A DNA stretch of 64,000 nucleotides from Amycolatopsis nigrescens CSC17Ta-90 (GCF_000384315.1 NZ_ARVW01000001.1:3286157-3350156), one strand, 5' to 3'. Positions 9,043-17,889 are shown, numbered from the stretch's first letter. The notes: a model not told the origin generated them from the letters alone. Numbers and translations are program-made.

Positions 9043-9951
9043 TCAGCTCCCGTCGCGGACGAAGCCGGCGACGACCTCGGCCAGCCGTTCACCGGCGTCC
9101 TCCTGGAGGAAGTGCCCGGCACTGGTGATCGTGGTGTGCTGCCGTCCCTTGGCACCCCGGTACTCCCGCAGCAGCGGCTCCATCCCCGCGGTGATCGGGT
9201 CGCCGTCGCTGAACGCGCACAGCACCGGAAGGTCCGATGTGGACAGTTGGCGGACGGCGGCCCGGTTGGCCTCGGTGGCAGGGTCGTCCGTGCTGGTCGG
9301 CACCAGGCCGGGCATCGCGCGCGGGCCCGCCTTGTACATCTCGTTCGGGAACGGCGCGTCGTAGGCGGACTTGACCTCATCGGACAGCTCGGTCCTGGTG
9401 CCCGCCTGTACGAACCGGCCGATGTCCATCACCTGCGCGTTCTCCACCGCGTCGTGGAAGGCCCACCAGAGCTTCGGCATGTCGTGGTCACCGGTCGGCA
9501 GCCCGGTGTTCGCGGCGACCACCCTGGCGAACCGGTCCGGGTGCTCCGCGGCGAGGCGCAGCCCGATCAGCCCGCCCCAGTCCTGCCCGACCAGCGTGAC
9601 GTCGCGCAGGTCGAGCGCGTCGAAGGCAAGCGCGCGGGTCCACTCCACATGCCGGGCGTAGCTGTGGTCCGCGATCTCGGCCGGCTTGTCCGAACGACCG
9701 AAGCCGACCAGGTCGGGCGCGATCGCGCGCAGCCCGGCGTCGGCAAGCACCGGCAGCATCTTGCGGTAGAGGTAGGACCAGGTCGGCTCGCCGTGCAGCA
9801 GCAGCACCACCGGCCCGTCCGGCGGCCCCGCCTCCACGTACGCGTGCCGCAGCAGCCCGCCGTGCGGGTCTTCGATGTCGGCGTACTTCGGGTCGAAGTC
9901 GAAGTCGGGCAGGTCGGCGAACCGGTCGTCCGGTGTCCTCAGTAGGCGCAC
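9043..9951 (-). CDS. Haloalkane dehalogenase-like alpha/beta hydrolase
   Basis: 302 residues with the chosen GTG; another GTG nine bases upstream (9960) would add three residues. HGEPTW at 53-58 supplies the oxyanion-hole segment. The nucleophile elbow GQDWGG gives Asp124 with halide-binding Trp125, the hallmark that separates dehalogenases from most esterases. His280 (SAGHFLQED) is the general base, and an Asp at 249 or 251 the third residue. The enzyme would hydrolyse carbon-halogen bonds. The N-terminal [12 protein letters not shown] matches subfamily I members. It follows serS upstream on the same strand after a short gap. The natural substrate is unknown. Confidence 0.85.
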   Translation of the reverse strand: MRLLRTPDDRFADLPDFDFDPKYADIEDPHGGLLRHAYVEAGPPDGPVVLLLHGEPTWSYLYRKMLPVLADAGLRAIAPDLVGFGRSDKPAEIADHSYARHVEWTRALAFDALDLRDVTLVGQDWGGLIGLRLAAEHPDRFARVVAANTGLPTGDHDMPKLWWAFHDAVENAQVMDIGRFVQAGTRTELSDEVKSAYDAPFPNEMYKAGPRAMPGLVPTSTDDPATEANRAAVRQLSTSDLPVLCAFSDGDPITAGMEPLLREYRGAKGRQHTTITSAGHFLQEDAGERLAEVVAGFVRDGS

Positions 9952-9983
9952 GCCTACCACCCTAGGGGGTGAGCACGGCCGAG

Positions 9984-10436
9984 TCAGGAAATGCCGACCG
10001 CCACCACCAGCCCGAGCGCCAGGTGCGCGGCGGCGACCACGATGGTCACCGGCGCGAACTGCTCGCTCTCGATGGTCGAGCCGACGTCGATCCTGGTCGC
10101 CCACTCCAGCAGCCGCACCGCGAGCACCTGCACGATGATGCCGATCAGCCCGTAGGTCAGCGAGGTGATCAGGCCCTCGGTGAGGTCACTCGCCGAGTTG
10201 AAGATGGCGACGACCACGATGAAGGCCATCGACAGCAGCCCGGAGGCGGTCACGATCACCGCGTTCGGCAGGCCGCGGCGGACCAGGTCGGACAGCTTGC
10301 CGGGGGTGGTCCAGTCGATCGCGTAGAAGCCGATGAACATCAGCAGCAGGCCGACCACACCGTAGAGCAGGATCGCCCCGATGCCTTTGACGAGATCGGT
10401 GCCGAAGGTTTCGGACAACGCGAGGGTCGTGCTCAC
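9984..10436 (-). CDS. DUF350 membrane protein (YjfL-like)
   Basis: 150 residues with four hydrophobic segments, at about 16-42, 55-78, 85-110 and 125-148. This is the DUF350 pattern. It is the third member of a cassette with the ATP-grasp ligase and the DUF1190-like protein. The same three families sit together in enterobacterial yjf/ygi loci. Its role is unknown; a membrane platform for the modified product of the ligase is one possibility. The GTG start lies 60 bases after the ligase stop. Confidence 0.82.
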   Translation of the reverse strand: MSTTLALSETFGTDLVKGIGAILLYGVVGLLLMFIGFYAIDWTTPGKLSDLVRRGLPNAVIVTASGLLSMAFIVVVAIFNSASDLTEGLITSLTYGLIGIIVQVLAVRLLEWATRIDVGSTIESEQFAPVTIVVAAAHLALGLVVAVGIS

Positions 10437-10496
10437 AGGTTCTCCCAGGAATCGCAGAAGTGTCGCGCGTGGATTGTGCCGTCCTGGGAGCTTCTA

Positions 10497-11663
10497 TCAC
10501 GACTCGGGGATGCGATGTGGGACAAAAGCGGCACCGTCGTCGGTGACCAGACCCGCGGTCTCCCTGATCCCGAGCCCGGCCGCGTTGTCCCCGACGATCC
10601 AGGCACCCAGCGCCGGACGGTAGCCGTCGAACTCGGGCAGCGGGTCGAACGCCTGGTAGACGTACCCTTCCGCGCCGTAGACCCCGCCGGTCTGCGTCTC
10701 GTAGCCGGTGGCCACGATCTGCACGTTCGCGCCTTCACGGCCCAGCTTCGGCTTGCGCACGTACTCGGTGAGCAGGCCGGGGTCGTCCACGAACGCGGGC
10801 AGCAGGTTCGGGTGGCCGGGGTAGTTCTCCCAGAGCACTGCCAGCAGCGTCTTGTTCGACAGCAGCATCTTCCACAGCGGCTCGACCCAGAGCGTCTGCG
10901 GCAGCGACGCGGCGACGGACTTGCCGAACTCCTCGTCCACCACCCACTCCCACGGGTAGAGCTTGACCACGGTGTTCATCTGCACCTCTTCGAGGTCGAC
11001 GAACCGCTTCAGCAGCGGGTCCCAGCCGATCTCCTCGATCGCCAGCCCGACCGTGTCCAGCCCGGCCTCGGCCGCGGTCTCCTGCAGGTACGCGGTGGTG
11101 ACGTGGTCCTCACCGGTGGGGTCCGCGGTGGACCAGGTGAAGTGCAGTTCGTTGGAGGGCAGCAGGTCCTTGATCTCGGCCCACCGCTCGACCAGCCGCT
11201 CGTGGATGGAGTTCCACTGGTCGTCCTCGGGGAACACCTCGGTCTTCCAGTGCCACTGCACCACCGCCGCCTCCAGCAGCGAGGTCGGGGTGTCCGCGTT
11301 GTACTCCAGCAGCTTCGCCGGGCTCTTCCCGTCGTAGCGCAGGTCGAACCGCCCGTAGACGTGCGGGTCGCGGCGCTTCCAGGACTCCTCGATGTGCGGC
11401 CACACCCACTCCGGGATGCCGAAGTCGGCGTAGCGCTCGGTGAGCACCACGTTCTCCACCGCTTCCAAGCACATCGAGTGCAGAAGCTCGACGTCCGCCT
11501 CCACGGAGAGCACTTCGTCCATCTCGAGCACGTAGTGCACCGACTCGTCCCAGTACGGCCGGGACTGCCCGGACTCGTACCGCGCGGGCGTGCCGAACAC
11601 CAGCCCCTGCTCTTCGACGGTCCGCTGCCAGTCCCGCCGAGGGGTGCTGGAATCCCTGTGCAA
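10497..11663 (-). CDS. Glutathionylspermidine synthase-family ATP-grasp amidoligase (YgiC/YjfC-like)
   Basis: 388 residues, about the length of E. coli YgiC and YjfC, which carry only the ATP-grasp synthetase half of glutathionylspermidine synthase. Family features seen include RFDLRYDG near 110, EYNADTP, LLSNKTLLAVLW and the C-terminal KPKLGREGANV segment that contributes to ATP binding. It should form an amide bond with an ATP-activated carboxylate; acceptor and donor are unknown. It starts with TTG directly after the TAA of the DUF1190-like gene, in the same reading frame, with no spacer and only a weak upstream G-rich stretch as ribosome site. Translation therefore depends on reinitiation or on stop-codon readthrough. 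Confidence 0.88.
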   Translation of the reverse strand: MHRDSSTPRRDWQRTVEEQGLVFGTPARYESGQSRPYWDESVHYVLEMDEVLSVEADVELLHSMCLEAVENVVLTERYADFGIPEWVWPHIEESWKRRDPHVYGRFDLRYDGKSPAKLLEYNADTPTSLLEAAVVQWHWKTEVFPEDDQWNSIHERLVERWAEIKDLLPSNELHFTWSTADPTGEDHVTTAYLQETAAEAGLDTVGLAIEEIGWDPLLKRFVDLEEVQMNTVVKLYPWEWVVDEEFGKSVAASLPQTLWVEPLWKMLLSNKTLLAVLWENYPGHPNLLPAFVDDPGLLTEYVRKPKLGREGANVQIVATGYETQTGGVYGAEGYVYQAFDPLPEFDGYRPALGAWIVGDNAAGLGIRETAGLVTDDGAAFVPHRIPES

Positions 11664-12263
11664 TTAAGAGCCCCCGCTCTTTCCCGTGCCGCCAGTGCTG
11701 CTCTTGCCGCTGATGCCGAGGCCGCCGCGCTGGACGGACTTGCCGGACTTGGTGGTCACGTTCGCGTTCGCCGGCTTGTCGAAGCTGCCGCCGGAGACCC
11801 TGCTGCCGACCGCGCCGGTGCCGCCGTAGTTGTAGCGGTACTGCCCGCCGCCCATGAACAGCGGCAGGAACATGAACCCGCCGCTGACGTGCCCGCCGTG
11901 GCTGGTGACGTAGGCCTCGTCGCAGTAGTCGTCGTTCTGCACGACGATGTCGTTGCCGTCGGTACAGGAGGCCTGCACGTTCTCCGGCTGCGCGACGGTG
12001 TAGTAGGTCGCGACCAACCCGACCAGGCCGACGGTGACCCCGCTGCCGATCAGGATCTTGCGCTTGGTGGCCGACTTGCGGTCCGCCGCCGCCTGCGCGA
12101 TCTCGCGTTCTTCCTCTTCCTGCAGCGCTTTGCGCCGGGCGCGCTGTTCGGCGACGCTGGGCTCGCGCCGGGTCGCCGACTCGGCGTCCTGAAACCGCAT
12201 CGAGCCGCGCTGGGGCTGCTGCTCCGGGGTCTGGTCGCCCCCGGGCGTGTTGTCTTCCGTCAT
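11664..12263 (-). CDS. DUF1190 (YgiB/YjfM)-like membrane-anchored protein with Gly/Ser-rich tail
   Basis: 199 residues from the ATG at 12263, preceded by GGAG six bases away; a second ATG at 12275 is possible. A charged N-terminus, rich in Glu and Arg around 33-60, is followed by one membrane segment (about 70-90). The outer domain has two cysteines (SCTDGND and DDYCDEAY) and a GGFMFLPLFMGGG stretch. The last 40 residues are rich in Gly, Ser and Lys, contain RGGLG, and end in GKSGGS. E. coli YgiB has a comparable RGGFG element and Gly-rich C-terminus. I infer that this protein is the substrate or scaffold of the ligase encoded in frame immediately downstream. Confidence 0.72.
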   Translation of the reverse strand: MTEDNTPGGDQTPEQQPQRGSMRFQDAESATRREPSVAEQRARRKALQEEEEREIAQAAADRKSATKRKILIGSGVTVGLVGLVATYYTVAQPENVQASCTDGNDIVVQNDDYCDEAYVTSHGGHVSGGFMFLPLFMGGGQYRYNYGGTGAVGSRVSGGSFDKPANANVTTKSGKSVQRGGLGISGKSSTGGTGKSGGS

Positions 12264-12383
12264 CGACCGCTCCATAACCGCTGGCCACCACGAACACGAG
12301 CTACTGTGCCTACTGTGCCCTGTGCATCCAGACTAGCCACCCACCGGCGGCCAGGTGCGGCCGACGCAGGCATCATGGAATAG

Positions 12384-13379
12384 ATGTCCGACGAGCCAGG
12401 GCGGTTCCGCACCGCCAAGCACACGCTGCGTACCCGGCTGGTGATGGCCGGTGTTTTCGTGGGCGCGTTGCTGGCTCTCGGGCTGAGCGTCACCTTCTCC
12501 TGGAGCAATGACGTCAAGGGCGGCGGAGGCGGCGGCAAGGCCGAGATGTCGAAGGCCGCGAAGGAGGCCTTCCACTCGCCCACCGGCAGCTGCCTGACCT
12601 GGGCCCAGCCGGACGCCGGCGACATCCACAAGGTGTCCTGCGCCGAGCCGCACCTGTCCGAGGTGACCGGGGTGGTGGACATCGCGGACCGGTATCCGCC
12701 GGGTGCGCCCTCGCCGGATCTCCAGCTCTGGCGGGAGATCGCCAACGAACGCTGCACCGACGGCACCGAGGCCTACCTCGGCAAACCGCTGGACCCCGAG
12801 GGCAAGCTCACCATCAGCGCGCTCCGCCCCGGCGACGACGAATGGGCCGCCGGCGACCGCCAGCTGCGCTGCGTGCTGCAGTGGGCCGGGCCCGGCGGGA
12901 AGCTGCAGACGCTGACCGGGCCGGCCGCGGAACAGCCGCAGTCGAACGTCTGGCCCACCGGGAGCTGCCTGGCGCTGACCGGCAAGGTGCCGGGCGACCC
13001 GATCGACTGCGCCCAGCCGCACGCCTACGAGATGGTCGCCGAACTGGATCTGAAGGAGAAGTTCTCCGACTATCCGGACGAGGACGAGCAGAAGGCGTAC
13101 CTGGACACCGAGTGCAACAAGGCACTTGAGGAATACACCGGCGGCACCGACCTCGCCGCGCAGAAGGTGATCCTGGCCTGGGATCTGCGCTCGCAGGAGA
13201 GCTGGGACGCCGGTTCGACCACGGTGAACTGCAAGGTCGGCGCGAAACTGGAGGACGGCAGCGGGCTCGCCCCGGTGACCGGCAGCGTGAAGAAGGCGCC
13301 GGACCCGACATCCGCCCCGATGGAGTCGGGCACCGACCAGTCGTCTCCAGCACCGTCCAGCAGTTCGAGCGGCGGATAG
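12384..13379 (+). CDS. Septum formation family protein
   Basis: 331 residues. One transmembrane anchor (about 21-41) is followed by a glycine spacer and two similar extracellular repeats. Each repeat opens with a PTGSCL(T/A)L/W motif and a downstream C-A-(E/Q)-PH motif, the pattern of the actinobacterial septum-formation domain. The tail is rich in Ser, Pro and Gly. It is divergent from the DUF1190-like gene, and its stop is three bases before the metalloprotease gene, so these two form an operon. The link to cell division comes only from family naming and is weakly supported. Confidence 0.78.
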   Translation: MSDEPGRFRTAKHTLRTRLVMAGVFVGALLALGLSVTFSWSNDVKGGGGGGKAEMSKAAKEAFHSPTGSCLTWAQPDAGDIHKVSCAEPHLSEVTGVVDIADRYPPGAPSPDLQLWREIANERCTDGTEAYLGKPLDPEGKLTISALRPGDDEWAAGDRQLRCVLQWAGPGGKLQTLTGPAAEQPQSNVWPTGSCLALTGKVPGDPIDCAQPHAYEMVAELDLKEKFSDYPDEDEQKAYLDTECNKALEEYTGGTDLAAQKVILAWDLRSQESWDAGSTTVNCKVGAKLEDGSGLAPVTGSVKKAPDPTSAPMESGTDQSSPAPSSSSSGG

Positions 13380-13382
13380 CGG

Positions 13383-13733
13383 ATGCCGGTTGAGATGACG
13401 TCGACCCGGTTCGACGAGCTGGTCTCCGACGCGCTCGACCAGCTGCCGCCGGAGTTCGCCGAGGCGATGGACAACGTGGTCGTGCTGGTCGAGCCGTACA
13501 ACGAGGAGGCGCCGGACATCCTGGGCCTCTACCACGGCATTGCGCTGACCGAGCGCACCTCGGACTACGGCGGGGTGCTGCCGGACCGGATCTCCATCTA
13601 CCGCGAGCCGCTGCTTCAGATGTGCGAGGACGAGGAGCACGTGGTGGAGGAGGTGCTGGTGACCGTGGTGCACGAGGTCGCGCACCATTTCGGCATCGAC
13701 GACGACCGGCTGCACGAACTCGGCTGGGGCTGA
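13383..13733 (+). CDS. Small zincin-like metallopeptidase (DUF1025 family)
   Basis: 116 residues. The zinc motif HEVAH at 97-101 is followed by HHFGIDDDRL, which supplies the third-ligand region. This is the compact minimal zincin fold annotated as metallopeptidase family protein in actinobacteria. Substrates are unknown. It starts three bases after the septum-formation gene, which suggests joint expression. Confidence 0.85.
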   Translation: MPVEMTSTRFDELVSDALDQLPPEFAEAMDNVVVLVEPYNEEAPDILGLYHGIALTERTSDYGGVLPDRISIYREPLLQMCEDEEHVVEEVLVTVVHEVAHHFGIDDDRLHELGWG

Positions 13734-13872
13734 GCGTCAGCATTTCTGCTTGATCAGCAGTCAGTCACGTAACAAATACGCTTCGTATCCCGATGGACTT
13801 TTGCGGTAACAGTTGGTCATGCGACGATCGCCTTGAGTGGTTCGCCAAGTTCGGTCTGTCCGGGGGCACGGG

Positions 13873-15165
13873 ATGAACCCAGCGAGGAAGTCGGCGCGCG
13901 GCGAACGCCGGCTGAACTGGCTGCTCGCCTCCAGCGCGGTGTCCAACCTCGGCGACGGCATCGGCAAGGTCGCCTTCCCGCTGCTGGCCGCCACGCTCAC
14001 CCGCGACCCGCTGCTGATCGCCGGCCTGTCCGCCGCCCAGTTCGTGCCCTGGCTGCTGTTCGCCCTGCTGACCGGGGCGATGCTGGACCGGGTGGACCGC
14101 CGCCGGGCGGTGCTGGTGGCCAACCTGGTGCGGGCGGTGGTGGTCGGCGCCACCGGGTTGCTGGTGCTGACCGGCTCCGCGTCTATCTGGCTGGTGTACC
14201 TGGCGGCGCTGCTGATCGGCACCGCGGAGACGGTGGCGGACAGCGCGGCGAACGTGCTGATCCCGTCGGTGGTCGAGCGGAGCAGGCTGGACGCGGCGAA
14301 CAGCAAGCTCCAGGGGTGCGAGATCGTCGGCCAGACCTTTCTCGGCGGCCCGATCGGCAGTGTCACCTTCGCCGTGTTCGCCGCCATGCCCTTCCTGTTG
14401 AACTCGGTCGGGTTCGCCGTCGCGGCCGCGCTGCTGCTGGGCATGGCGGGCAGCTACCGGCCGCGGCGGCCCGCCGGGGAGCCGGTGCGGCTGCGCACCG
14501 AACTGGCCGGCGGGCTGCGCTGGCTGCGGCACAACCCGTTGCTGGTCCGGCTGGTGCTGATCGCCGCGCTGGTCAGCCTGACCACCGAGCTGGCCCAGGC
14601 CCAGCTGGTGCTGTACGCGTTGGAGGACCTGCGGCTGAGCCCCGCGGCGTTCGGCCTGCTGGCGCTGGCCGGCGGGCTCGGCGGGCTGGCCGGTGCCGCG
14701 GTGGCCCCGGCGCTGATCCGGGCGTGCGGCCGCCATCGCGTGCTGGCCGGCGGGGTGCTGGCGGGTGGGCTGGCGTTCACCGCGATGGGGTTGTGCCGGG
14801 TGGCGTCGGTGTCCGCCGCGCTGTTCGGGCTGTTCGCGGCCGCGGTGGTGGCGGTGAACGTGGTGCTCGGTTCGGCGAGGCATTCGCTGGTGCCCGGTGA
14901 GCTGCTCGGCAGGGTGCTCGGGGTGTGGCGCACCGCGGTCTGGGGCGCGATCCCGGTCGGGGCGCTGCTCGGCGGCCTGCTCACCCGGTGGCTCGGCGGC
15001 CCGGCGTCGACCTTCCTGACCTCCGGTCTGCTTCAGCTGGCGCTGGCCGGTTTCGCCTGGTACTCGCTGCGCGGCTTCTCCTTGGAGAGCCCGCCGGTGC
15101 CGGCGCGGCGGGAGCCGGCGGCGCAGGCGGCACCGGTGGCGCGGTACTCGGACCGCTCCGGGTAG
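13873..15165 (+). CDS. MFS transporter, MFS_3 (enterobactin exporter-like) family
   Basis: 430 residues with about 12 hydrophobic segments. It shows N-terminal SNLGDGIGKVAFPLLAA and the cytoplasmic loop LTGAMLDRVDRRRAV, typical of the MFS_3 group that includes EntS-like siderophore and macrolide exporters. The ATG at 13873 is preceded by a G-rich stretch. The gap before it (13734-13872) holds no recognisable gene. Substrate unknown; no siderophore cluster is visible nearby. Confidence 0.83.
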   Translation: MNPARKSARGERRLNWLLASSAVSNLGDGIGKVAFPLLAATLTRDPLLIAGLSAAQFVPWLLFALLTGAMLDRVDRRRAVLVANLVRAVVVGATGLLVLTGSASIWLVYLAALLIGTAETVADSAANVLIPSVVERSRLDAANSKLQGCEIVGQTFLGGPIGSVTFAVFAAMPFLLNSVGFAVAAALLLGMAGSYRPRRPAGEPVRLRTELAGGLRWLRHNPLLVRLVLIAALVSLTTELAQAQLVLYALEDLRLSPAAFGLLALAGGLGGLAGAAVAPALIRACGRHRVLAGGVLAGGLAFTAMGLCRVASVSAALFGLFAAAVVAVNVVLGSARHSLVPGELLGRVLGVWRTAVWGAIPVGALLGGLLTRWLGGPASTFLTSGLLQLALAGFAWYSLRGFSLESPPVPARREPAAQAAPVARYSDRSG

Positions 15166-15253
15166 CGATCGGCAACGATCCGGCCGCAATCCCGAGGCAC
15201 CGGCAGCCGGGTGGGGTGGAATGGCAGCTTCCACCCAGGCCAGCGGAGGTTCG

Positions 15254-15652
15254 ATGGATCAGGTGCCCGAGCCCGGCCCGTCCCGCCGCCCGCTGGTGCT
15301 CGCCGCACTCGCCGGTTTCGTGCTCGGCAGTGGGGTGCTTGGTCTGTTGTGGTCGCTGTCCGGCCCGTCACCGGGGCCGGCGGAGGACGCCAGGGCCGCC
15401 TGCGGTGCGCTGACCAGGGCGGGCGGACTGCCTGAACCCGGCGAGGGCAGGGCGGCGTTGCAGCCGGGTGCGCTGCGTCAGATCACCGCCGCGCGGGAGC
15501 TGGCCACCGCGGCCGCCGAGCTGAACGCCACCTACGGCGCGCTCGCCGATCACCTGGACGGGGTCAGCCGGATGGTGGTCAGCCTGAACTTCGCCGACGC
15601 CGGTGGGCGGCGGCACCTGGCCAAGGCCCAGGAGCTGTGCTCGCGGCTGTGA
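15254..15652 (+). CDS. Hypothetical single-span membrane protein
   Basis: 132 residues from the ATG at 15254, which has GGAGG four bases upstream; an in-frame ATG at 15221 would add 11 residues. A proline-rich N-terminus is followed by one membrane segment (about 15-37), then an outer helical domain with two cysteines (AACGAL and the C-terminal ELCSRL). I do not recognise the family. It lies downstream of the MFS gene in the same direction and converges on the DUF4232 lipoprotein. Confidence 0.6.
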   Translation: MDQVPEPGPSRRPLVLAALAGFVLGSGVLGLLWSLSGPSPGPAEDARAACGALTRAGGLPEPGEGRAALQPGALRQITAARELATAAAELNATYGALADHLDGVSRMVVSLNFADAGGRRHLAKAQELCSRL

Positions 15653-15656
15653 CGGC

Positions 15657-16313
15657 TCAGTCGCTGCCCTTCTGGATGGTCTTCACGGTCAGCTGGTTGC
15701 CCGGGATCTTGTCGCTGCCGCAGCCGTTGCCGGACATCTCGACGTACTTCGACTCGGTCTCCTGCGGCGGGTAGATCCGCAGCCCGCGCACCAGCTGCGG
15801 CTGGCAGACGGTCGGGTCGTAGTTGTGCACGTTCACGAAGCCGACGTCCGCGGACGCGGTCTCGCCCTTGCCGAGGCTGATCGGCTCGCCCTTCTGACCT
15901 TCGCGGAACGCGGCCGGGCCGACCTGGTGGCCGTCCTCGCCGCCGACGTAGGAGACCCCGGGGAAGCCCTGGATCTCGCACTTCTGGCCGCTGACGTTCT
16001 TGAAGATCAGCGAGCGGTACACGGTGCCGGCCGCGGCGTCGCCCCCGCCGAGTGACACTTCGAGGTCCTTCGCCTTGCACAGCCCGTTGTCCTGCGGCGG
16101 GGCCGGCGGCGGCGCCTCGGACGTGGGAGTACCGCTGCTGCTCGGCGTCGAGCTGGGCGCCGAAGAGGACGACGACGCGCTCGGGGTGTCGGTGGCCGTG
16201 CTGGCCGGTGGCTGGGCAGCGTTGCCCCCGCCGTCTCCGCACCCGGTGAGTGCGGCGGCCAGTGCCGCCCCGGTCACCGCGAGCCCGACCTGCGAGATCC
16301 TGCCTCGTGCCAT
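15657..16313 (-). CDS. DUF4232 lipoprotein
   Basis: 218 residues. The lipobox ALTGC gives Cys25 as the lipidation site. A long Ser/Pro/Thr linker (about 35-75) leads to the DUF4232 domain, with the typical cysteine pair and FKNVSGQKCEIQGFPG segment. These are surface lipoproteins of unknown function. The ATG at 16313 has GGGAGG seven bases upstream. The gene is divergent from tenA. Confidence 0.82.
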   Translation of the reverse strand: MARGRISQVGLAVTGAALAAALTGCGDGGGNAAQPPASTATDTPSASSSSSAPSSTPSSSGTPTSEAPPPAPPQDNGLCKAKDLEVSLGGGDAAAGTVYRSLIFKNVSGQKCEIQGFPGVSYVGGEDGHQVGPAAFREGQKGEPISLGKGETASADVGFVNVHNYDPTVCQPQLVRGLRIYPPQETESKYVEMSGNGCGSDKIPGNQLTVKTIQKGSD

Positions 16314-16426
16314 GATTTTTTCGCCTCCCTGTTCTGGGTGGTTACTACCCGGCAGACGTGCGGTCCACACCTTTGGTTGCGTGGGTACGGTCATGTGGGT
16401 GGCCGAAATAACCAGGGAGGATGCTC

Positions 16427-17113
16427 GTGACGGGATTTAGTCACCAGGCGTGGCAGCACACGGTGAAACTACAACAGGCCGTGCTCGAGCACCCGTTCAA
16501 CGAGGAGCTCGCGGCGGGTTCGCTGTCCCGCGAGCGGTTCCAGTTCTACCTGGCCCAGGACGCGCGCTACCTGGTCGGTTTCGGCCGCGCGCTGGCCGTC
16601 GCCGCCGCCCGCGCACCGGACCCCGGCGATCTGACTTTCTTCGCGGGCGCCGCCAGGGAGTCCGTCGTGGTCGAACGCGCCCTGCACGAGGGCTATTTCG
16701 AGCGCTTCGGCCTGAACGAGAGCGACCTGGCCGCGATCGAGACCTCGCCGACCTGCCTCGGCTACACGTCGTACCTGCTGGCCGTGGCGCAGACCGAGGG
16801 CTACCCGGAGCTGATCGCTGCCCTGCTGCCGTGTTTCTGGGTGTACCAGCACGTCGGCGAGGACATCCTGCGCCGGCAGCGACCCGGCGTGGAGAACCCT
16901 TACCGGGCGTGGATCGACACCTATGCCGACGAGGAGTTCGCCGCCTCGGTGCGCACCTGCCGCCAGGCCGTGGACCGCGCCGCCGCGGCCGCCGACGAAG
17001 CCACCCGGCACCGCATGCTGGCCGCCTTCACCCGCGCCAGCGAGTACGAATGGCTCTTCTGGGACTCCGCCTACCGCCTGGAAACCTGGCCCACCGCCCA
17101 CTTTTTCGGCTAG
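16427..17113 (+). CDS. tenA: TenA family protein (thiaminase II-like)
   Basis: 228 residues. TenA hydrolyses aminopyrimidine breakdown products to HMP for thiamine salvage. Active-site residues are recognisable: Asp45 in QDARYL, catalytic Cys136 in LPCFWVY and Glu208 in EYEWLFW. The GTG at 16427 is preferred over the ATG at 16421, because AGGGAGG (16414-16420) would abut the ATG but stands six bases from the GTG. No thiamine riboswitch is visible upstream and no other thiamine gene is adjacent. A composite repeat element follows the gene. Confidence 0.87.
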   Translation: MTGFSHQAWQHTVKLQQAVLEHPFNEELAAGSLSRERFQFYLAQDARYLVGFGRALAVAAARAPDPGDLTFFAGAARESVVVERALHEGYFERFGLNESDLAAIETSPTCLGYTSYLLAVAQTEGYPELIAALLPCFWVYQHVGEDILRRQRPGVENPYRAWIDTYADEEFAASVRTCRQAVDRAAAAADEATRHRMLAAFTRASEYEWLFWDSAYRLETWPTAHFFG

Positions 17114-17129
17114 TCCACCCCCAGCGCGG

Positions 17130-17234
17130 CCCCCACCCATCCCGGGGGGCGGCCCCGCTCCAGCCTATCGCCACCAAGGCCGCCGGCCGTCGCTGAAAGG
17201 CGAGTTGTCCACACGGGCCGGCAACTGTGGACAA
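17130..17234. repeat. Composite dispersed element copy A: GC-rich box plus inverted DnaA-box-like pair
   Basis: Bases 17130-17176 are identical, over 47 positions, to 55387-55433. The box is followed by TTGTCCACA (17205-17213) and, 12 bases later, its inverse TGTGGACAA (17226-17234). TTGTCCACA matches the DnaA-box consensus known from Streptomyces. It lies between convergent tenA and the phosphatase gene. Function is inferred. Confidence 0.82.
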
Positions 17235-17271
17235 CCTCGGGGCCAGGCGCCGAGCAGGGGCTCACGGCGCT

Positions 17272-17889
17272 TTACATCGGTACGCCGCACCAGCTCAGGC
17301 AGTGCCAGCCGCCATCGGGACGCGTTTCGAGCACCACCATGCCGGTGTTCGGGATCAGGCCCTCGTCGGCGATCTCCGGGCGGACGTTGTCGGACAGCCA
17401 TTCCGAGCCGAGCCGGATCGCGCCGCCGTGGCTGACCAGCGCCACGATGCCATCGGGATCCGCCTGCTCGTGCTTGGCCCGCAGCTGCTCGACCGCGCCG
17501 ACGTAACGGCTGCGCACCTGCTCGCCGGTCTCGCCGCCCGGCATCTCGACGGCGAGGTCGCCGCGGGTCCACGGATGCACCACCGAGGCGTAGATCTCGA
17601 TCGCCTCCCGGTCCGTGCGGCCTTCGAGATCGCCGACCGAGACCTCCTGCACGCCTTCCACCAGCTGCGTTTCGAAGCCGAGCTTCATGGCCAAGGGCGC
17701 GGCGGTCTGCTGCGCCCGGATCGCGTGCGACGCGTAGACGGCCACGATGGGCTGATCGCCGACGGACTCGGCGAGCGCCTCCGCCTGCTCGCGGCCGAGG
17801 TCGGTCAGCGGCGGGCCCGGCAGCGCGGTGTCCAGCGCCTTGCGCACGTTCGCGGTGCTCTCCGCGTGCCTGATCAGGTAGAGCCTCAA
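17272..17889 (-). CDS. Histidine phosphatase family protein
   Basis: 205 residues. The phosphoacceptor motif LIRHAES gives His8, and the second His is in VSHGG. The fold covers phosphoglycerate-mutase-like and acid phosphatases; the substrate is open. It starts with TTG in a TTGA overlap with the pheA stop, and no ATG or GTG fits the conserved N-terminus. Expression is therefore tied to pheA translation. This pheA-phosphatase pairing is common in actinomycetes. Confidence 0.87.
   Translation of the reverse strand: MRLYLIRHAESTANVRKALDTALPGPPLTDLGREQAEALAESVGDQPIVAVYASHAIRAQQTAAPLAMKLGFETQLVEGVQEVSVGDLEGRTDREAIEIYASVVHPWTRGDLAVEMPGGETGEQVRSRYVGAVEQLRAKHEQADPDGIVALVSHGGAIRLGSEWLSDNVRPEIADEGLIPNTGMVVLETRPDGGWHCLSWCGVPM

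Noticed and set aside
16314..16426. Possible thiamine riboswitch upstream of tenA
   Set aside because: Neither the CTGAGA core nor the second conserved TPP helix sequence is present.
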